Below are positions 16,864-25,923 of a stretch of DNA of 64,000 bases, piece by piece. Made by a program: the position numbers and the translations under genes. Origin of the DNA: Solirubrobacter sp963837485 (lineage in GTDB: Bacteria; Actinomycetota; Thermoleophilia; Solirubrobacterales; Solirubrobacteraceae); NCBI GenBank assembly GCA_963837485.1, contig CAWINP010000007.1:434001-498000 (forward strand). Direction: 5' to 3'. A model generated the notes under the pieces. The model was not told the DNA's origin. It was given only the letters and a program-made list of their open reading frames with translations, and did not search any database. Numbering within the stretch: the first letter of the stretch is position 1; each line of letters begins with the position of its first letter.

Positions 16864-18084
16864 ATGCTCACGGGGGAGCCGAGAACCAGTGCGGACGGAT
16901 CGTCGCCGACCGGGGCGGGCCGTGTCCTGCGCCTGATTCGCGAGGGCCAGGCGGTCACGCGCGCCGATCTCGCGCGCCGGACCGGGCTCGCGCGCTCGAC
17001 CGTAGCCCAGCGCGTGGACACGCTGATCGCGCACCGGCTCGTCTACGAGGCGGGCGGCCGGGCGTCGACCGGCGGCCGCCCGCCGACCGTGCTCGCGTTC
17101 AACGAGGGCGCCGGCGTCGTGCTGGCGGCCGATCTCGGCGCGACGCACTCGCGGCTCGCGGTCGCCGACCTGTCGGGCGAGCCGCTCGTCGAGCAGGCCT
17201 ACGACCTCGACATCGCCACCGGGCCGGAGGCCGTGCTCGGGTGGGTCCAGGAGCGCTACGAGGCGCTGCTCGCCGAGGCGGGGCGCACGGGCGCCGAGGT
17301 GCTCGGCGTCGGCGTCGGCATCCCGGCGCCGGTGGCCGCCGGGCGCGGCGAGCCGGTCGCCCCGCCGATCATGCCCGGCTGGGACGGCTTCTCGATCCCG
17401 CGCTGGTTCGCGAGCCACTACGACGCGCCGGTGCTCGTCGACAACGACGTCAACATCATGGCCCTCGGCGAGCACTGGACGCACTGGCGCGACGTCGAGC
17501 ACCTGCTGTTCGTGAAGGTCGGCACCGGCATCGGCTGCGGCATCGTCGCCGACCGCCACATCCACCGCGGCGCCCAGGGCGCCGCCGGCGACATCGGCCA
17601 CATCCGCATCGCCGGCCACGACGACATCATCTGCCGCTGCGGCAACGCCGGGTGCCTCGAGGCCGTCGCCGGCGGCCGCGCCCTCGCCCAGCGGCTCGCC
17701 GAGGCGGGGCTAGACGCGAAGTCCAGCCGCGACGTCGTCGCGCTCGTCCGCTCCGGCGAGCCGCTCGCGATCCAGCTCGTCCGTGACGCCGGCCGCTACC
17801 TCGGCGAGGTGCTGGCGGGCGCGGTGAACTTCTTCAACCCCGGCGCGATCGTGATCGGCGGCGACATCTCAGACGCCCACCAGCAGCTGCTGGCCGGCGT
17901 GCGCGAGGTCGCCATCCGGCGCTCCCTGCCGATGGCCACGCGCGACCTGCGAATGGTCCCGAGCCAGCTGGGAGACCGCGCGGGGGTGGTCGGTGCCGCG
18001 ATCATGGTGATCGAGCACATCCTCGATCCTGATGCCATCGACCGCGCCGTGCGCGGCTCCGTGTCCCTGTCGTCCCATTCCTGA
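16864..18084 (+). CDS. ROK-family transcriptional regulator (copy 1)
   Basis: A 406-residue ROK regulator. The N-terminal winged helix has VTRADLARRTGLARSTVAQRVD. The sugar-kinase-like core begins with AADLGATHSRLAV, shows VGTGIGCGIV, and contains the ROK zinc motif GHIRIAGHDDIICRCGNAGCLE. It is divergent from the sugar transporter operon and followed 16 nt later by the isomerase gene, which has its own GAGGAGG site. It probably represses the transporter operon until the sugar or its phosphate binds. Much of the core is nearly identical in DNA to the second ROK gene at 19239. A -10-like TTAACT (16852-16857) would also make this gene leaderless, but no good -35 accompanies it. Confidence 0.92.
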   Translation: MLTGEPRTSADGSSPTGAGRVLRLIREGQAVTRADLARRTGLARSTVAQRVDTLIAHRLVYEAGGRASTGGRPPTVLAFNEGAGVVLAADLGATHSRLAVADLSGEPLVEQAYDLDIATGPEAVLGWVQERYEALLAEAGRTGAEVLGVGVGIPAPVAAGRGEPVAPPIMPGWDGFSIPRWFASHYDAPVLVDNDVNIMALGEHWTHWRDVEHLLFVKVGTGIGCGIVADRHIHRGAQGAAGDIGHIRIAGHDDIICRCGNAGCLEAVAGGRALAQRLAEAGLDAKSSRDVVALVRSGEPLAIQLVRDAGRYLGEVLAGAVNFFNPGAIVIGGDISDAHQQLLAGVREVAIRRSLPMATRDLRMVPSQLGDRAGVVGAAIMVIEHILDPDAIDRAVRGSVSLSSHS

Positions 18085-18100
18085 GGAGGAACCGAGCACC

Positions 18101-19102
18101 ATGTCACGGCCCGTCACGCTGTTCACCGGCCAGTGGGCCGACCTGCCGTTCGAGGAGGTCGCGGCGAAGGCCGGCGCGTGGGGCTTCGACGGGCTCGAGC
18201 CCGCGTGCTGGGGCGACCACATCGACGTCGTGCAGGCGCTCTCGGACTCCAGCTACGCGGCCGGCCGGCGCACGATCCTCGAGCGCCACGGGCTCGGCAT
18301 GTGGTCGATCGGCTCACACCTGATCGGCCAGTGCGTGTGCGACCGCATCGACGCGCGCCACGAGGCGATCCTGCCGCCCGAGCTGTGGGGCGACGGCGAG
18401 CCGGAGGGCGTGCGGCGGCGCGCCGCCGAGCGGATGAAGGACGTCGCGCGCGCCGCGGCGCAACTCGGCGTGCCGGTCGTCACCGGCTTCACCGGCTCGG
18501 GCATCTGGCACATGCTCTACTCGTTCCCGCCCAACGACTTCGCCGAGATCGAACGCGGCTACGAGGAGTTCGCCGAGCGCTGGGGGCCGATCGTCGACGT
18601 CTTCGACGCCGAGGGCGTGAAGTTCGCGCTCGAGGTCCACCCGACGGAGATCGCCTACGACTTCGCGACCACGCGCCGCACGCTGGAGGCGGTCGACCGC
18701 CGCGACGGCTTCGGCATCAACCTCGACCCGAGCCACTTCATCCCGCAGCTGCTCGATCCCGCGGCGTTCGCGCTGGAGTTCGGCGACCGCGTCTACCACG
18801 TGCACGTCAAGGACTCGCTGCGCCGTCTCGACGGGCGCCGCTCGATCCTCGGCAGCCACCTCAACTTCGGCGCCGACGAGCGCGGCTGGGACTTCGTCTC
18901 CCCCGGCCACGGCGACGTCGACTTCGAGGCGCTGCTGCGCGCGCTCAACCGGATCGGCTACGACGGCCCGCTCTCGATCGAGTGGGAGGACTCGGGCATG
19001 GACCGCGAGTACGGCGCCCGCGACGCGCTCGCGTTCGTCCGCCGGACCGACTTCGCGCCGTCGCGAATCGCGTTCGACGCCGCGTTCGCTAGCGGTTCGT
19101 AG
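18101..19102 (+). CDS. Sugar phosphate isomerase/epimerase (AP endonuclease 2-like TIM barrel)
   Basis: A 333-residue xylose-isomerase-like TIM-barrel enzyme. Metal-binding and catalytic carboxylates appear in ALEVHPTEIAYD, INLDPSHF, VYHVHVKDS, SPGHGDVDFEALL and SIEWEDSGMDREYG. The start at 18101 is supported by GAGGAGG about 10 nt upstream. It lies between two ROK regulators and across from the sugar transporter, so it probably isomerises the imported sugar or the keto-product of the Gfo/Idh enzyme. That combination is common in inositol- or rare-sugar catabolic clusters. The substrate is not determined. Confidence 0.9.
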   Translation: MSRPVTLFTGQWADLPFEEVAAKAGAWGFDGLEPACWGDHIDVVQALSDSSYAAGRRTILERHGLGMWSIGSHLIGQCVCDRIDARHEAILPPELWGDGEPEGVRRRAAERMKDVARAAAQLGVPVVTGFTGSGIWHMLYSFPPNDFAEIERGYEEFAERWGPIVDVFDAEGVKFALEVHPTEIAYDFATTRRTLEAVDRRDGFGINLDPSHFIPQLLDPAAFALEFGDRVYHVHVKDSLRRLDGRRSILGSHLNFGADERGWDFVSPGHGDVDFEALLRALNRIGYDGPLSIEWEDSGMDREYGARDALAFVRRTDFAPSRIAFDAAFASGS

Positions 19103-19110
19103 ATATTTAC

Positions 19111-19128
19111 GTTCGATTCCGTTCGAAC
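19111..19128. promoter_or_regulatory. Direct repeats of GTTCGA upstream of ROK copy 2
   Basis: Two GTTCGA elements start exactly 10 bp apart (19111 and 19121), and the second extends to the palindrome GTTCGAAC. One-helical-turn spacing suggests a protein-binding site. It lies 9 bp after the isomerase stop and 111 bp before the second ROK gene. No convincing -35/-10 pair was found in this 136-bp gap. Confidence 0.3.
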
Positions 19129-19238
19129 TGGCCCGCAAGTTGCCGCTTGCAGCCAGAACTTTCGTCCAACGGGCTCATCTCAATCGCCGTAACGTCTGCT
19201 TTACTTACGCAACCGATGACGCTACCGGTGGGAGCGAA

Positions 19239-20408
19239 ATGACTGGCGCCGGATCGCTGCTGCGGCTCATCCGCGACGGCGAGGCCGTAACCAGGGCCGA
19301 TCTCGTACGCCGGACCGGCCTCGCGCGCTCCACCGTCGCGCAGCGGCTGGACGTCCTGCTCGCGCACGAGCTCGTGTACGAGGCCGGCGGGAGCGCCTCC
19401 ACCGGCGGCCGCCCGCCGACGCTGCTGGCGTTCAACCAGGGCGCCGGGCTTGTCCTGGTGGCCGACCTCGGGGCGACCCACTCGCGCCTTGTGGCGAGCG
19501 ATCTCGCAGGCGTCCCGCTCGCCGAGGTCACCTACGACATGGACATCGCCGAGGGCCCGGACAAGGTCCTCCCCTGGGTCCACGAGCGCTTCCTCGATCT
19601 TTTGAAGGACGTCGGCCGCAACCCCCGTGACGTGCGCGGCATCGGCGTCGGCGTGCCGGGCCCGGTCGCGTTCTCGCGCGGGGAGCCGGTGGCGCCGCCG
19701 ATCATGCCCGGCTGGGACGGCTTCTCGGTCCCCGGGTGGTTCCAGACGCACTACGACGCGCCGGTGCTGGTCGACAACGACGTCAACATCATGGCCCTCG
19801 GCGAGCACTGGACGCACTGGCGCGACGTCGAGCACCTGCTGTTCGTCAAGGTCGGCACCGGCATCGGCTGCGGCATCGTCGCCGACCGCCACATCCACCG
19901 CGGCGCCCAGGGCGCCGCCGGCGACATCGGCCACATCCGCATCGCCGGCCACGACGACGTCATCTGCCGCTGCGGCAACGTCGGCTGCCTGGAGGCCGTC
20001 GCCGGCGGCCGCGCGCTCGCGGCGCGCCTCACTCAGGCCGGCCTCGAGGCCCGCACGAGCCGCGACGTGGTCGGCCTCGTCCGCGCCGGCGAGCCGCTGG
20101 CGATCCAGATCGTCCGCGACGCGGGCCGTTACCTCGGCGAGGTGCTGGCCAGCTCGGTCAACTTCTTCAACCCCGGCGCGATCGTGATCGGCGGCGACAT
20201 CTCAGACGCCCACCAGCAGCTGCTGGCCGGCGTGCGCGAGGTCATCTTCCAGCGCTCCCTGCCGCTCGCGACGGGCGACCTGCGGATCGTTCCCAGCCGC
20301 CTTGGCGACCGCGCGGGCGTGATCGGCGCCGCGATCATGGTGATCGAGCACATCCTCGATCCCGAGGCGATCGACAAGGCGATCGAAGCCAGCGTCGCCG
20401 CCGCGTAG
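19239..20408 (+). CDS. ROK-family transcriptional regulator (copy 2)
   Basis: A 389-residue ROK regulator closely related to the gene at 16864. The N-terminal helix-turn-helix (VTRADLVRRTGLARSTVAQRLD) differs in several residues, whereas the central block containing MALGEHWTHWRDVEHLL and the zinc motif CRCGNVGCLE is almost identical in DNA. Start ATG at 19239 has GGTGGGAG upstream. The promoter context is different from copy 1, so it may serve a different operator or ligand. It is followed within 1 nt by a cyclophilin gene, probably a chance junction or read-through. Confidence 0.92.
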   Translation: MTGAGSLLRLIRDGEAVTRADLVRRTGLARSTVAQRLDVLLAHELVYEAGGSASTGGRPPTLLAFNQGAGLVLVADLGATHSRLVASDLAGVPLAEVTYDMDIAEGPDKVLPWVHERFLDLLKDVGRNPRDVRGIGVGVPGPVAFSRGEPVAPPIMPGWDGFSVPGWFQTHYDAPVLVDNDVNIMALGEHWTHWRDVEHLLFVKVGTGIGCGIVADRHIHRGAQGAAGDIGHIRIAGHDDVICRCGNVGCLEAVAGGRALAARLTQAGLEARTSRDVVGLVRAGEPLAIQIVRDAGRYLGEVLASSVNFFNPGAIVIGGDISDAHQQLLAGVREVIFQRSLPLATGDLRIVPSRLGDRAGVIGAAIMVIEHILDPEAIDKAIEASVAAA

Positions 20409-20409
20409 C

Positions 20410-21084
20410 GTGCGGCGCGCGTACCTGCTCGCCGCCGTCGCGGCGCTCGCGGGCTGCGGGGGCGCGGACAAGCCGGCGCCGCCGCCGGAGGTCACGCCGG
20501 CGGCGACCGAGCAGTCGGCGGCCGGCTGCCACGTCGTCGACACCGGCGGCCTGAAGGCGCGGGCGACGACGCTGCCGAAGCCGACGGTCAAGCTCGACCC
20601 CGCGAAGACCTACGTGGCCACGCTGGACACCAACTGCGGGAAGTTCGAGATCACGCTCGACGCCAAGCGCGCGCCGGTGACCGGCGGCTCGTTCAAGTAC
20701 CTCGCCGACCATCGCTTCTACGACGAGACGCTGATCCACCGGATCGTGCCGAAGTTCATCTTCCAGGGCGGCGACCCGCAGGGCACCGGGCGCGGCGGCC
20801 CCGGCTACACGGTCGTCGAGAAGCCGCCGCGGACGCTGAAGTACACCGAGGGCATGGTGGCGATGGCCAAGACCCAGAACGAGGCCGCGGGCGCGTCCGG
20901 CTCGCAGTTCTTCGTCGTCACCGGGCCCGACGCGGGCCGGCTCCCGCCCAACTACGCGCTGCTCGGCAAGGTCACCGGCGGCGAGGGCGTCGTCGCGCGG
21001 ATCGGCGAGATCATCACCGACCCGCGCACCGACCGGCCCGACGAGCCGATCCTCGTGAAATCGGTCAGAGTGACCGAGCGCTGA
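20410..21084 (+). CDS. Peptidyl-prolyl cis-trans isomerase, cyclophilin type, lipoprotein
   Basis: A 224-residue lipoprotein with a signal peptide ending AALAGC (lipidated Cys near residue 16) and a Pro-rich spacer. The cyclophilin domain has FKYLADHRFYDETLIHRIVPKF, FQGGDPQGTGRGGPGY, SGSQFFVVTG and NYALLGKVTGG. It would catalyse proline isomerisation in extracytoplasmic protein folding. GTG start 1 nt after the preceding stop. The 3' end overlaps the convergent eboF-like gene by 20 nt. Confidence 0.92.
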   Translation: MRRAYLLAAVAALAGCGGADKPAPPPEVTPAATEQSAAGCHVVDTGGLKARATTLPKPTVKLDPAKTYVATLDTNCGKFEITLDAKRAPVTGGSFKYLADHRFYDETLIHRIVPKFIFQGGDPQGTGRGGPGYTVVEKPPRTLKYTEGMVAMAKTQNEAAGASGSQFFVVTGPDAGRLPPNYALLGKVTGGEGVVARIGEIITDPRTDRPDEPILVKSVRVTER

Positions 21085-22450
21085 GCGGCACGGCCGCCAG
21101 ATCGAGCAACAGGTCGCGGACGTCGGCGGCGGCGATCCGGTCGCGTGCGGCCTCGCGCTCGCTGCAGATCAACACCGGCGCGTCGAGCGTCGCCTGCGGC
21201 AGCCGGCCGTGCGTGCCCTTGACGTGGCGCGAGTCGAGCGGCACGACCTGCATGCTGTAGCGCAAGCCGGCCTTCTTGCGCGCGAGCGTGAGTCCCGCCT
21301 TGAGCTTGACGAGCTTGTCCTCGGGATCGAAGAACAGCTCGTTCGGGTCGTAGCCCGGCTTGCGGTGGATCTCCACGCTGCGCGCGAAGTCGGGCGCGCG
21401 GGCGTCGTCGAGCCAGTAGTGGTAGGCGAACCAGGCGTCGGGCTCGGCGAGCGCGACGAGGTCGCCGGCGCGCTCGTGGGCGAGGCCGGCCGCCTGCTTG
21501 CCCTCCTCGTCGAGCAGCTCGGCAAGGCCCGGCAGCGCCTCCAGTACGACGCGCGTCGCCTCCAGGTCGCGCGGGTCTCGCACGTACACGTGCGCGATCT
21601 GGTGGTCGGCGACCGCGAACGCGCGCGACGTCCACGGGTCCAGGTACTCCATCCCCGCCTGCGTGTAGACGCGCAGCAGGCCGGCGCGGCGCAGCGCGCG
21701 GTTGATCTCGACGTGCCGGCGGGCCGGGGTGATCCCGTACTCCGACAGCACCACCACCTGGTGCCCGCGCCCGCGCGCGTGCTCGATCAGCTCGCCCGCG
21801 ACGGCGTCGAGCTCGCCGGCCGCCTTGATCGCCTCCGGTCCCTCCGGCCCGAAGCGCTGAAGGTCGTAGTCGAGGTGCGGGAGATAGACGAGCAGCAGGT
21901 CCAGCGTCTCCCCGGCCAGCACGAGCTTGGCCGCGTCGGCGATCCACTTCGACGACGTGATATTCGCCGTCGGGCCCCAGTAGGTGAACAGCGGGAAGTC
22001 GCCGAGCGCGCCGACGAGCCGGTCGTGCAACTCGGGCGGATCGGTGTAGCAGTCGGGCGACTTCGCGCCGTCGGCGTGGTAGATCGGGCGCGGGGTGACC
22101 GTGAGATCGGTGGTCGCGCCCATCGCGTACCACCAGCAGAGGTTCGCGGCGCGGAAGTCCGGCTTCGCGCGCCGGGCCGTCTCCCATACCTTCTCGCCCT
22201 GCACCAGCGCGTTGTGCTGGCGCCACAGGAAGACCTCGCCGAGGTCGCGGAAGTACCAGCCGTTGCCGACGATCCCGTGCTCGGACGGCGGCAGGCCGGT
22301 GAGCATCGTCGCCTGTACCGAGCACGTGACGGCCGGCAGCACCGGATCGAGCTGGGCCTGGAAGCCGTCGGCGGCGAGCCGCTGCAGCCGCGGCATGTGC
22401 GCGAGCGCGCGCGGCGTCAGGCCCACCGCGTTGATTACGACCAGTGTCAT
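21065..22450 (-). CDS. eboF: EboF-like alkaline-phosphatase-superfamily protein (type I phosphodiesterase/nucleotide pyrophosphatase)
   Basis: A 461-residue protein of the alkaline phosphatase superfamily. It starts MTLVVINAVGLTPRALAHM, has the nucleophile region VTCSVQATMLTGLPPSEHGIVGNGWYF, then LLVYLPHLDYDLQRFGP and LSEYGITPARRHVEIN with metal-ligand Asp/His. It would hydrolyse a phosphodiester or pyrophosphate. It is the last of nine overlapping genes, and its ATG overlaps the eboE stop by 4 nt. In known ebo (EDB) clusters a protein of this family is the last component. The symbol is assigned on family plus position. Confidence 0.85.
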   Translation of the reverse strand: MTLVVINAVGLTPRALAHMPRLQRLAADGFQAQLDPVLPAVTCSVQATMLTGLPPSEHGIVGNGWYFRDLGEVFLWRQHNALVQGEKVWETARRAKPDFRAANLCWWYAMGATTDLTVTPRPIYHADGAKSPDCYTDPPELHDRLVGALGDFPLFTYWGPTANITSSKWIADAAKLVLAGETLDLLLVYLPHLDYDLQRFGPEGPEAIKAAGELDAVAGELIEHARGRGHQVVVLSEYGITPARRHVEINRALRRAGLLRVYTQAGMEYLDPWTSRAFAVADHQIAHVYVRDPRDLEATRVVLEALPGLAELLDEEGKQAAGLAHERAGDLVALAEPDAWFAYHYWLDDARAPDFARSVEIHRKPGYDPNELFFDPEDKLVKLKAGLTLARKKAGLRYSMQVVPLDSRHVKGTHGRLPQATLDAPVLICSEREAARDRIAAADVRDLLLDLAAVPLSARSL

Positions 22451-23556
22451 GCGAGCACCTCCGCTCCCAGCGCGACGAGGCGGTCGCGCGTCCATTCCAG
22501 CTCGCTCGCGAGCCCTTCGATCAGCGTCTCGTCGTCGCCGGCCATCACGCTCCAGGTGTACGTCTCGACCTCGAGGTGGCGGGTCAGCGGCGCCTCCCCG
22601 CCGACCAGCGCGCGCAGCGTGTCCACGAGCTCGGCCTGCGTCGTGTGCTCGGCCGTGTTCACGGGAACGTGGAAGTGCACGCGCCACTCCTGCGCGCCGG
22701 GCAGGCTCGCGGCGTCGGGCAGGTCGTCGACGCCCTCGACGTGGCCGTTGACGCGCTCGCGGACCTGGTGCAGGAACTTCGGCTCGGTGTAGCGGTCCAG
22801 CAGCGCATGCTCGTGCGGCTCCACGCGCAGCGCGCTGGAGACCTGGGCCTTGACGATCTCCACGCCGGAGTCCCGCGTGAGCGCCGCGGCCTGCGCGGCG
22901 GTCTCGAACTGGACGGCCAGATGGCACGCGTCCAGGCAGACGCCGATCCACTCCGGCGCGAGGCCCTCGAGCACGGCGCAGGCCTGCGCGATCGTCTCCA
23001 CCGTGCAGCCCGGCTCGGGCTCCAGCGCGAGCCGGATGCGCTTGCCGGTCTCGTCCTGGAGGCGTTCCAGGGCCTCGGCCACGTCGTGCAGCGCGGCCAG
23101 CGCGGCGCCCTGGGCGCGCTCGTCCCAGCCCTCGCGCCACCCGAGCGGGAGCGTCGAGATGCTGCCCTCCTCGACGTCGTCGGGCAGCAGGCGCGCGAGC
23201 AGGCGCGCGAGCCCGATCGTGTACTCGCGCCGGGCCGCGTCGGTCCAGTCCGGCGAGTAGACGCCGAGCTTGACGACCGGGGCGTGGAAGGCCGTGTAGG
23301 GGAAGCCGTTGAGCGTCACGACCTCCAGCCGGAGCCGCTCCAACTGGGCCTTCAGGCGAGCGGCCGCGTCGTGGTCGGCGAGCGCCGGCGCGGCGACCCA
23401 CAGGCCGACGCCGAGCGTGTCGACGCCGAGGCGCTCGCGCACGCGGGCGGCGTAGCGCTCGAGCTGGGCGGCGACGCCGTCGAGGTCGTCGGCGGGATGG
23501 ACGTTGGAGCAGTAGGCGAGATGCAGGAGGCTGCCGTCGGGATGACGCAGCCGCAT
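22447..23556 (-). CDS. eboE: Metabolite traffic protein EboE (TIM barrel)
   Basis: A 369-residue xylose-isomerase-like TIM-barrel protein matching the EboE family. It starts MRLRHPDGSLLHLAYCSNVHPA and has VVTLNGFPYTAFHAPVVK, LALEPEPGC, IGVCLDACHLAVQFE and VKAQVSSALRVEP. In cyanobacteria the ebo genes are needed to move a scytonemin precursor to the periplasm. Whether this protein is catalytic is unknown even there. Its ATG overlaps the eboB stop by one base (TGATG) and its stop overlaps the eboF start by 4 nt. Confidence 0.88.
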   Translation of the reverse strand: MRLRHPDGSLLHLAYCSNVHPADDLDGVAAQLERYAARVRERLGVDTLGVGLWVAAPALADHDAAARLKAQLERLRLEVVTLNGFPYTAFHAPVVKLGVYSPDWTDAARREYTIGLARLLARLLPDDVEEGSISTLPLGWREGWDERAQGAALAALHDVAEALERLQDETGKRIRLALEPEPGCTVETIAQACAVLEGLAPEWIGVCLDACHLAVQFETAAQAAALTRDSGVEIVKAQVSSALRVEPHEHALLDRYTEPKFLHQVRERVNGHVEGVDDLPDAASLPGAQEWRVHFHVPVNTAEHTTQAELVDTLRALVGGEAPLTRHLEVETYTWSVMAGDDETLIEGLASELEWTRDRLVALGAEVLA

Positions 23557-24416
23557 CAGCGCTCGCCCCGGAGCACCGTGTTGCCCTCGAAGGTCGCGGC
23601 GAGGTCGCGCTCGCCCAGGTCGTCGAGGATCAGGCGGCCGCTCTGGGCGAAGAACTCGACCGGGTTGCGCCAGACGACGCGATCGATGTCGTCGGCGTCG
23701 AAGCCCGCCTCCTGCATCGCCTTGACGGTCTTGGCGATCTTGAGCGGGTCGCTGACGCCCCAGTCGCACGCGCTGTTGATCAGGATCCGCTCCGGCCCGA
23801 CCTGCTCGAGGACCCGCACCATGCGGTACTCGTCCATCTTCGTGTTCGGGTAGATGCTGAAGCCCGCCCAGCAGCCGGACGCCAGCACCTCGGTCACCGT
23901 CAGCTCGTTGTTGTGGTCGATCAGCACGGTCTCCGGCTTCAGGCCCGACGCCTCGACCAGCTCCAGCGTGCGGCGCGTGCCGGCCGCCTTGTCGCGGTGC
24001 GGCGTGTGCACGAGCACCGGCAGCTCCTGCTCGTCGGCGAGCCTGAGCTGCGCGTCGAGCGCCTCCTCCTCGGCGCGCGTCATCGCGTCGAACCCGATCT
24101 CGCCCACGGCGACGACGCCGTCCTTGGCGAGGAACCGCGGCAGCAGGGCCAGCACCTCCTTGCGCAGCGCGTCGTCGTTGGCCTCCTTCGGGTTGAGGCC
24201 GATCGTGCAGTGATGGCGGATGCCGAACTGGGCGGCGCGGAAGCGCTCCCAGCCGAGCAGGCTGTTGAAGTAGTCGACGAACGAGCCGGCGCTGGTCCTG
24301 GGCTGCCCGAGCCAGAACGCGGGCTCCACCAGCGCCTTGACGCCGGACTCCGCCATCGCCTGGTAGTCGTCGGTGGTGCGCGACGTCATGTGCGCGTGCG
24401 GCTCGAAGATCCTCAT
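23556..24416 (-). CDS. eboB: TatD-family metal-dependent hydrolase EboB
   Basis: A 286-residue TatD-like amidohydrolase-fold protein. Metal ligands are visible in FEPHAHM, VAVGEIGFD, VLVHTPHRD, LIDHNN and NSACDWG. TatD proteins are metal-dependent hydrolases, and in ebo clusters this member is EboB, of unknown substrate. ATG at 24414-24416 overlaps the eboA stop (ATGA). The HxH motif and closing Asp are present, so an active hydrolase is expected. Confidence 0.88.
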   Translation of the reverse strand: MRIFEPHAHMTSRTTDDYQAMAESGVKALVEPAFWLGQPRTSAGSFVDYFNSLLGWERFRAAQFGIRHHCTIGLNPKEANDDALRKEVLALLPRFLAKDGVVAVGEIGFDAMTRAEEEALDAQLRLADEQELPVLVHTPHRDKAAGTRRTLELVEASGLKPETVLIDHNNELTVTEVLASGCWAGFSIYPNTKMDEYRMVRVLEQVGPERILINSACDWGVSDPLKIAKTVKAMQEAGFDADDIDRVVWRNPVEFFAQSGRLILDDLGERDLAATFEGNTVLRGER

Positions 24417-25096
24417 GCTCGTCCTCCCAATGCTCGTTCAGCCGCCACGCGACGGTCCTCGTACGGGCTGTTCAGCTCGGCGACGATCGCGGCGATCTCG
24501 TCCTCGGGCGGATGACGGTCGATCACGGTCCAGACCTCGGCCGGAACGTCGCGCCCGGCGGCGACGCGCTCGTGGACGAGCGCGGCGAGCATGCGGGCGC
24601 CGTCCGGCGTGACGCGGTGCAGGCCGTGCAGCGGCGTGATCGGCACGCCGACGAACACGCACTTGAGCATCGCCTGATCGTACGCGGCGTCGGACAGGCG
24701 CTCGGTCGCGTACGGGCCGAGCGCGGCGGCGATCAGGCGCGTGTCGTTGGTGCGGATCGCGTCCTCGACGAGATCGAGCGCGTCGACGTCGAGGTACGCG
24801 AGCGCGCGCAGGATGCCGCGGCGCTCGGCGGCGTCGCCGAAGCGATACAGATCGCGGATCTCATCCTCCGGACGCGGGAGCGCCTGCAGGAGCACGGTGC
24901 GCGCGGCGTCGTCGATCGTCCATGCGTGCACGTCGTCCGGATCGGCGCCCGGGTCGAGCGGCTCGCGCCCGACCTTGCGCCCGACCGCGGGGAAGCGCGT
25001 GGCGATCTTCGGCGGCTCCGCGGCGACCTCGGCGGCCGCCTCCTGCAGCCAGGCGAGCGCCTCGGGCGAGACGCGGTCCTCGAGCCGCTCGATCAT
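24413..25096 (-). CDS. eboA: EboA-domain protein
   Basis: A 227-residue, mostly helical protein matching the EboA family. It shows AWTIDDAARTVLLQALP, RDLYRFGDAAERRGILRAL, a run of short helices with LDLVEDAIRTNDTRLIAAALGPYA, then AYDQAMLKCVFVGVPI. No catalytic motif or signal peptide is visible. It is probably a cytoplasmic scaffold or partner. Start and stop both overlap neighbours by 4 nt. Its presence together with EboB, EboC, EboE and EboF relatives is what identifies the cluster. Confidence 0.85.
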   Translation of the reverse strand: MIERLEDRVSPEALAWLQEAAAEVAAEPPKIATRFPAVGRKVGREPLDPGADPDDVHAWTIDDAARTVLLQALPRPEDEIRDLYRFGDAAERRGILRALAYLDVDALDLVEDAIRTNDTRLIAAALGPYATERLSDAAYDQAMLKCVFVGVPITPLHGLHRVTPDGARMLAALVHERVAAGRDVPAEVWTVIDRHPPEDEIAAIVAELNSPYEDRRVAAERALGGRA

Positions 25097-25923
25097 GCCG
25101 CCACCCAGGCGCCGCGCAGCGCGGACATCGCCGCGGGCACCACCTCGTGGGCGCGATGCGCGTGGCGCGAGAGCTCTACGGCCACCAGCCCTGTGTAGCC
25201 GATGTCCTCCAGCGCGGCGAGCGCGGCCGGCAGGTCGAGCTCGCCCTCGCCGAACATCAGGTGCTCGTGCACGCCGCGCACCATGTCCTCGATGTGCACG
25301 TGCGCGAGGCGGTCGCCGGCGCGGCGGATGCAGTCCTCAGGCGCGTCGTCCTCGATGCACACACAGTGGCCGACGTCGAGCGTGATCGCCAGGCCTTCGG
25401 GGTGCCCGAGGCGCTGCTCGAGCCGCTCGTAGTCGGCCAGCCGCTCGACCAGCATCCCCGGCTCGGGCTCGAACGCGAGCGTGACGCCGGAACGCTCCGC
25501 GTGGCGCAGCACGCGATCCAGGCCGTCGAGCAGCAGGTCCCACGCGCGCGCGGGCTCGAGGTCCTCCGGCGCGGCCCCGGACCACAGCGAGACGGCGGGC
25601 GCGCCGAGCTCGGCCGCGACGTCGACGGCGCGGCACAGCAGATCCACCCGCCGCTCGCGCCCATCGGAGACGAGCGTCGGGAAGTGCTTGCGCCGCGGAT
25701 CGAGCACGAAGCGAGCGCCGGTCTCGACCACGCACGCGAGCCGCAGCTCCTCGAGCCGTGCGCGCAGCCGCGCGGCCCGGGCGCGCAGGCGCGGCGCCAG
25801 CGGGTCGAAGTGCACGTGGTCGAGCGTGAGCGCGACCCCGGCGTACCCGTGCTCGGCGAGCAGCTCCAGCGCGTCGTCGATGCGATGGTCGGCGAGGCCG
25901 TTGGAGACGTACGCGTATCTCAC
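25093..25923 (-). CDS. Sugar phosphate isomerase/epimerase within the ebo operon
   Basis: A 276-residue xylose-isomerase-like TIM barrel. Motifs are HFDPLAPRLRAR, VSLWSG, LAFEPEPGMLVERL, ITLDVGHCVCIEDD, LAHVHIEDM and MFGEGELDL, with the expected metal-binding Glu/Asp/His residues. It is distinct from EboE and is not part of the six classical ebo genes. GTG start overlaps the preceding 92-residue ORF (GTGA), and its stop overlaps eboA. With the inositol-phosphate-synthase-like enzyme upstream it may act on a cyclitol or ketose intermediate. That is inference. Confidence 0.85.
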   Translation of the reverse strand: MRYAYVSNGLADHRIDDALELLAEHGYAGVALTLDHVHFDPLAPRLRARAARLRARLEELRLACVVETGARFVLDPRRKHFPTLVSDGRERRVDLLCRAVDVAAELGAPAVSLWSGAAPEDLEPARAWDLLLDGLDRVLRHAERSGVTLAFEPEPGMLVERLADYERLEQRLGHPEGLAITLDVGHCVCIEDDAPEDCIRRAGDRLAHVHIEDMVRGVHEHLMFGEGELDLPAALAALEDIGYTGLVAVELSRHAHRAHEVVPAAMSALRGAWVAA

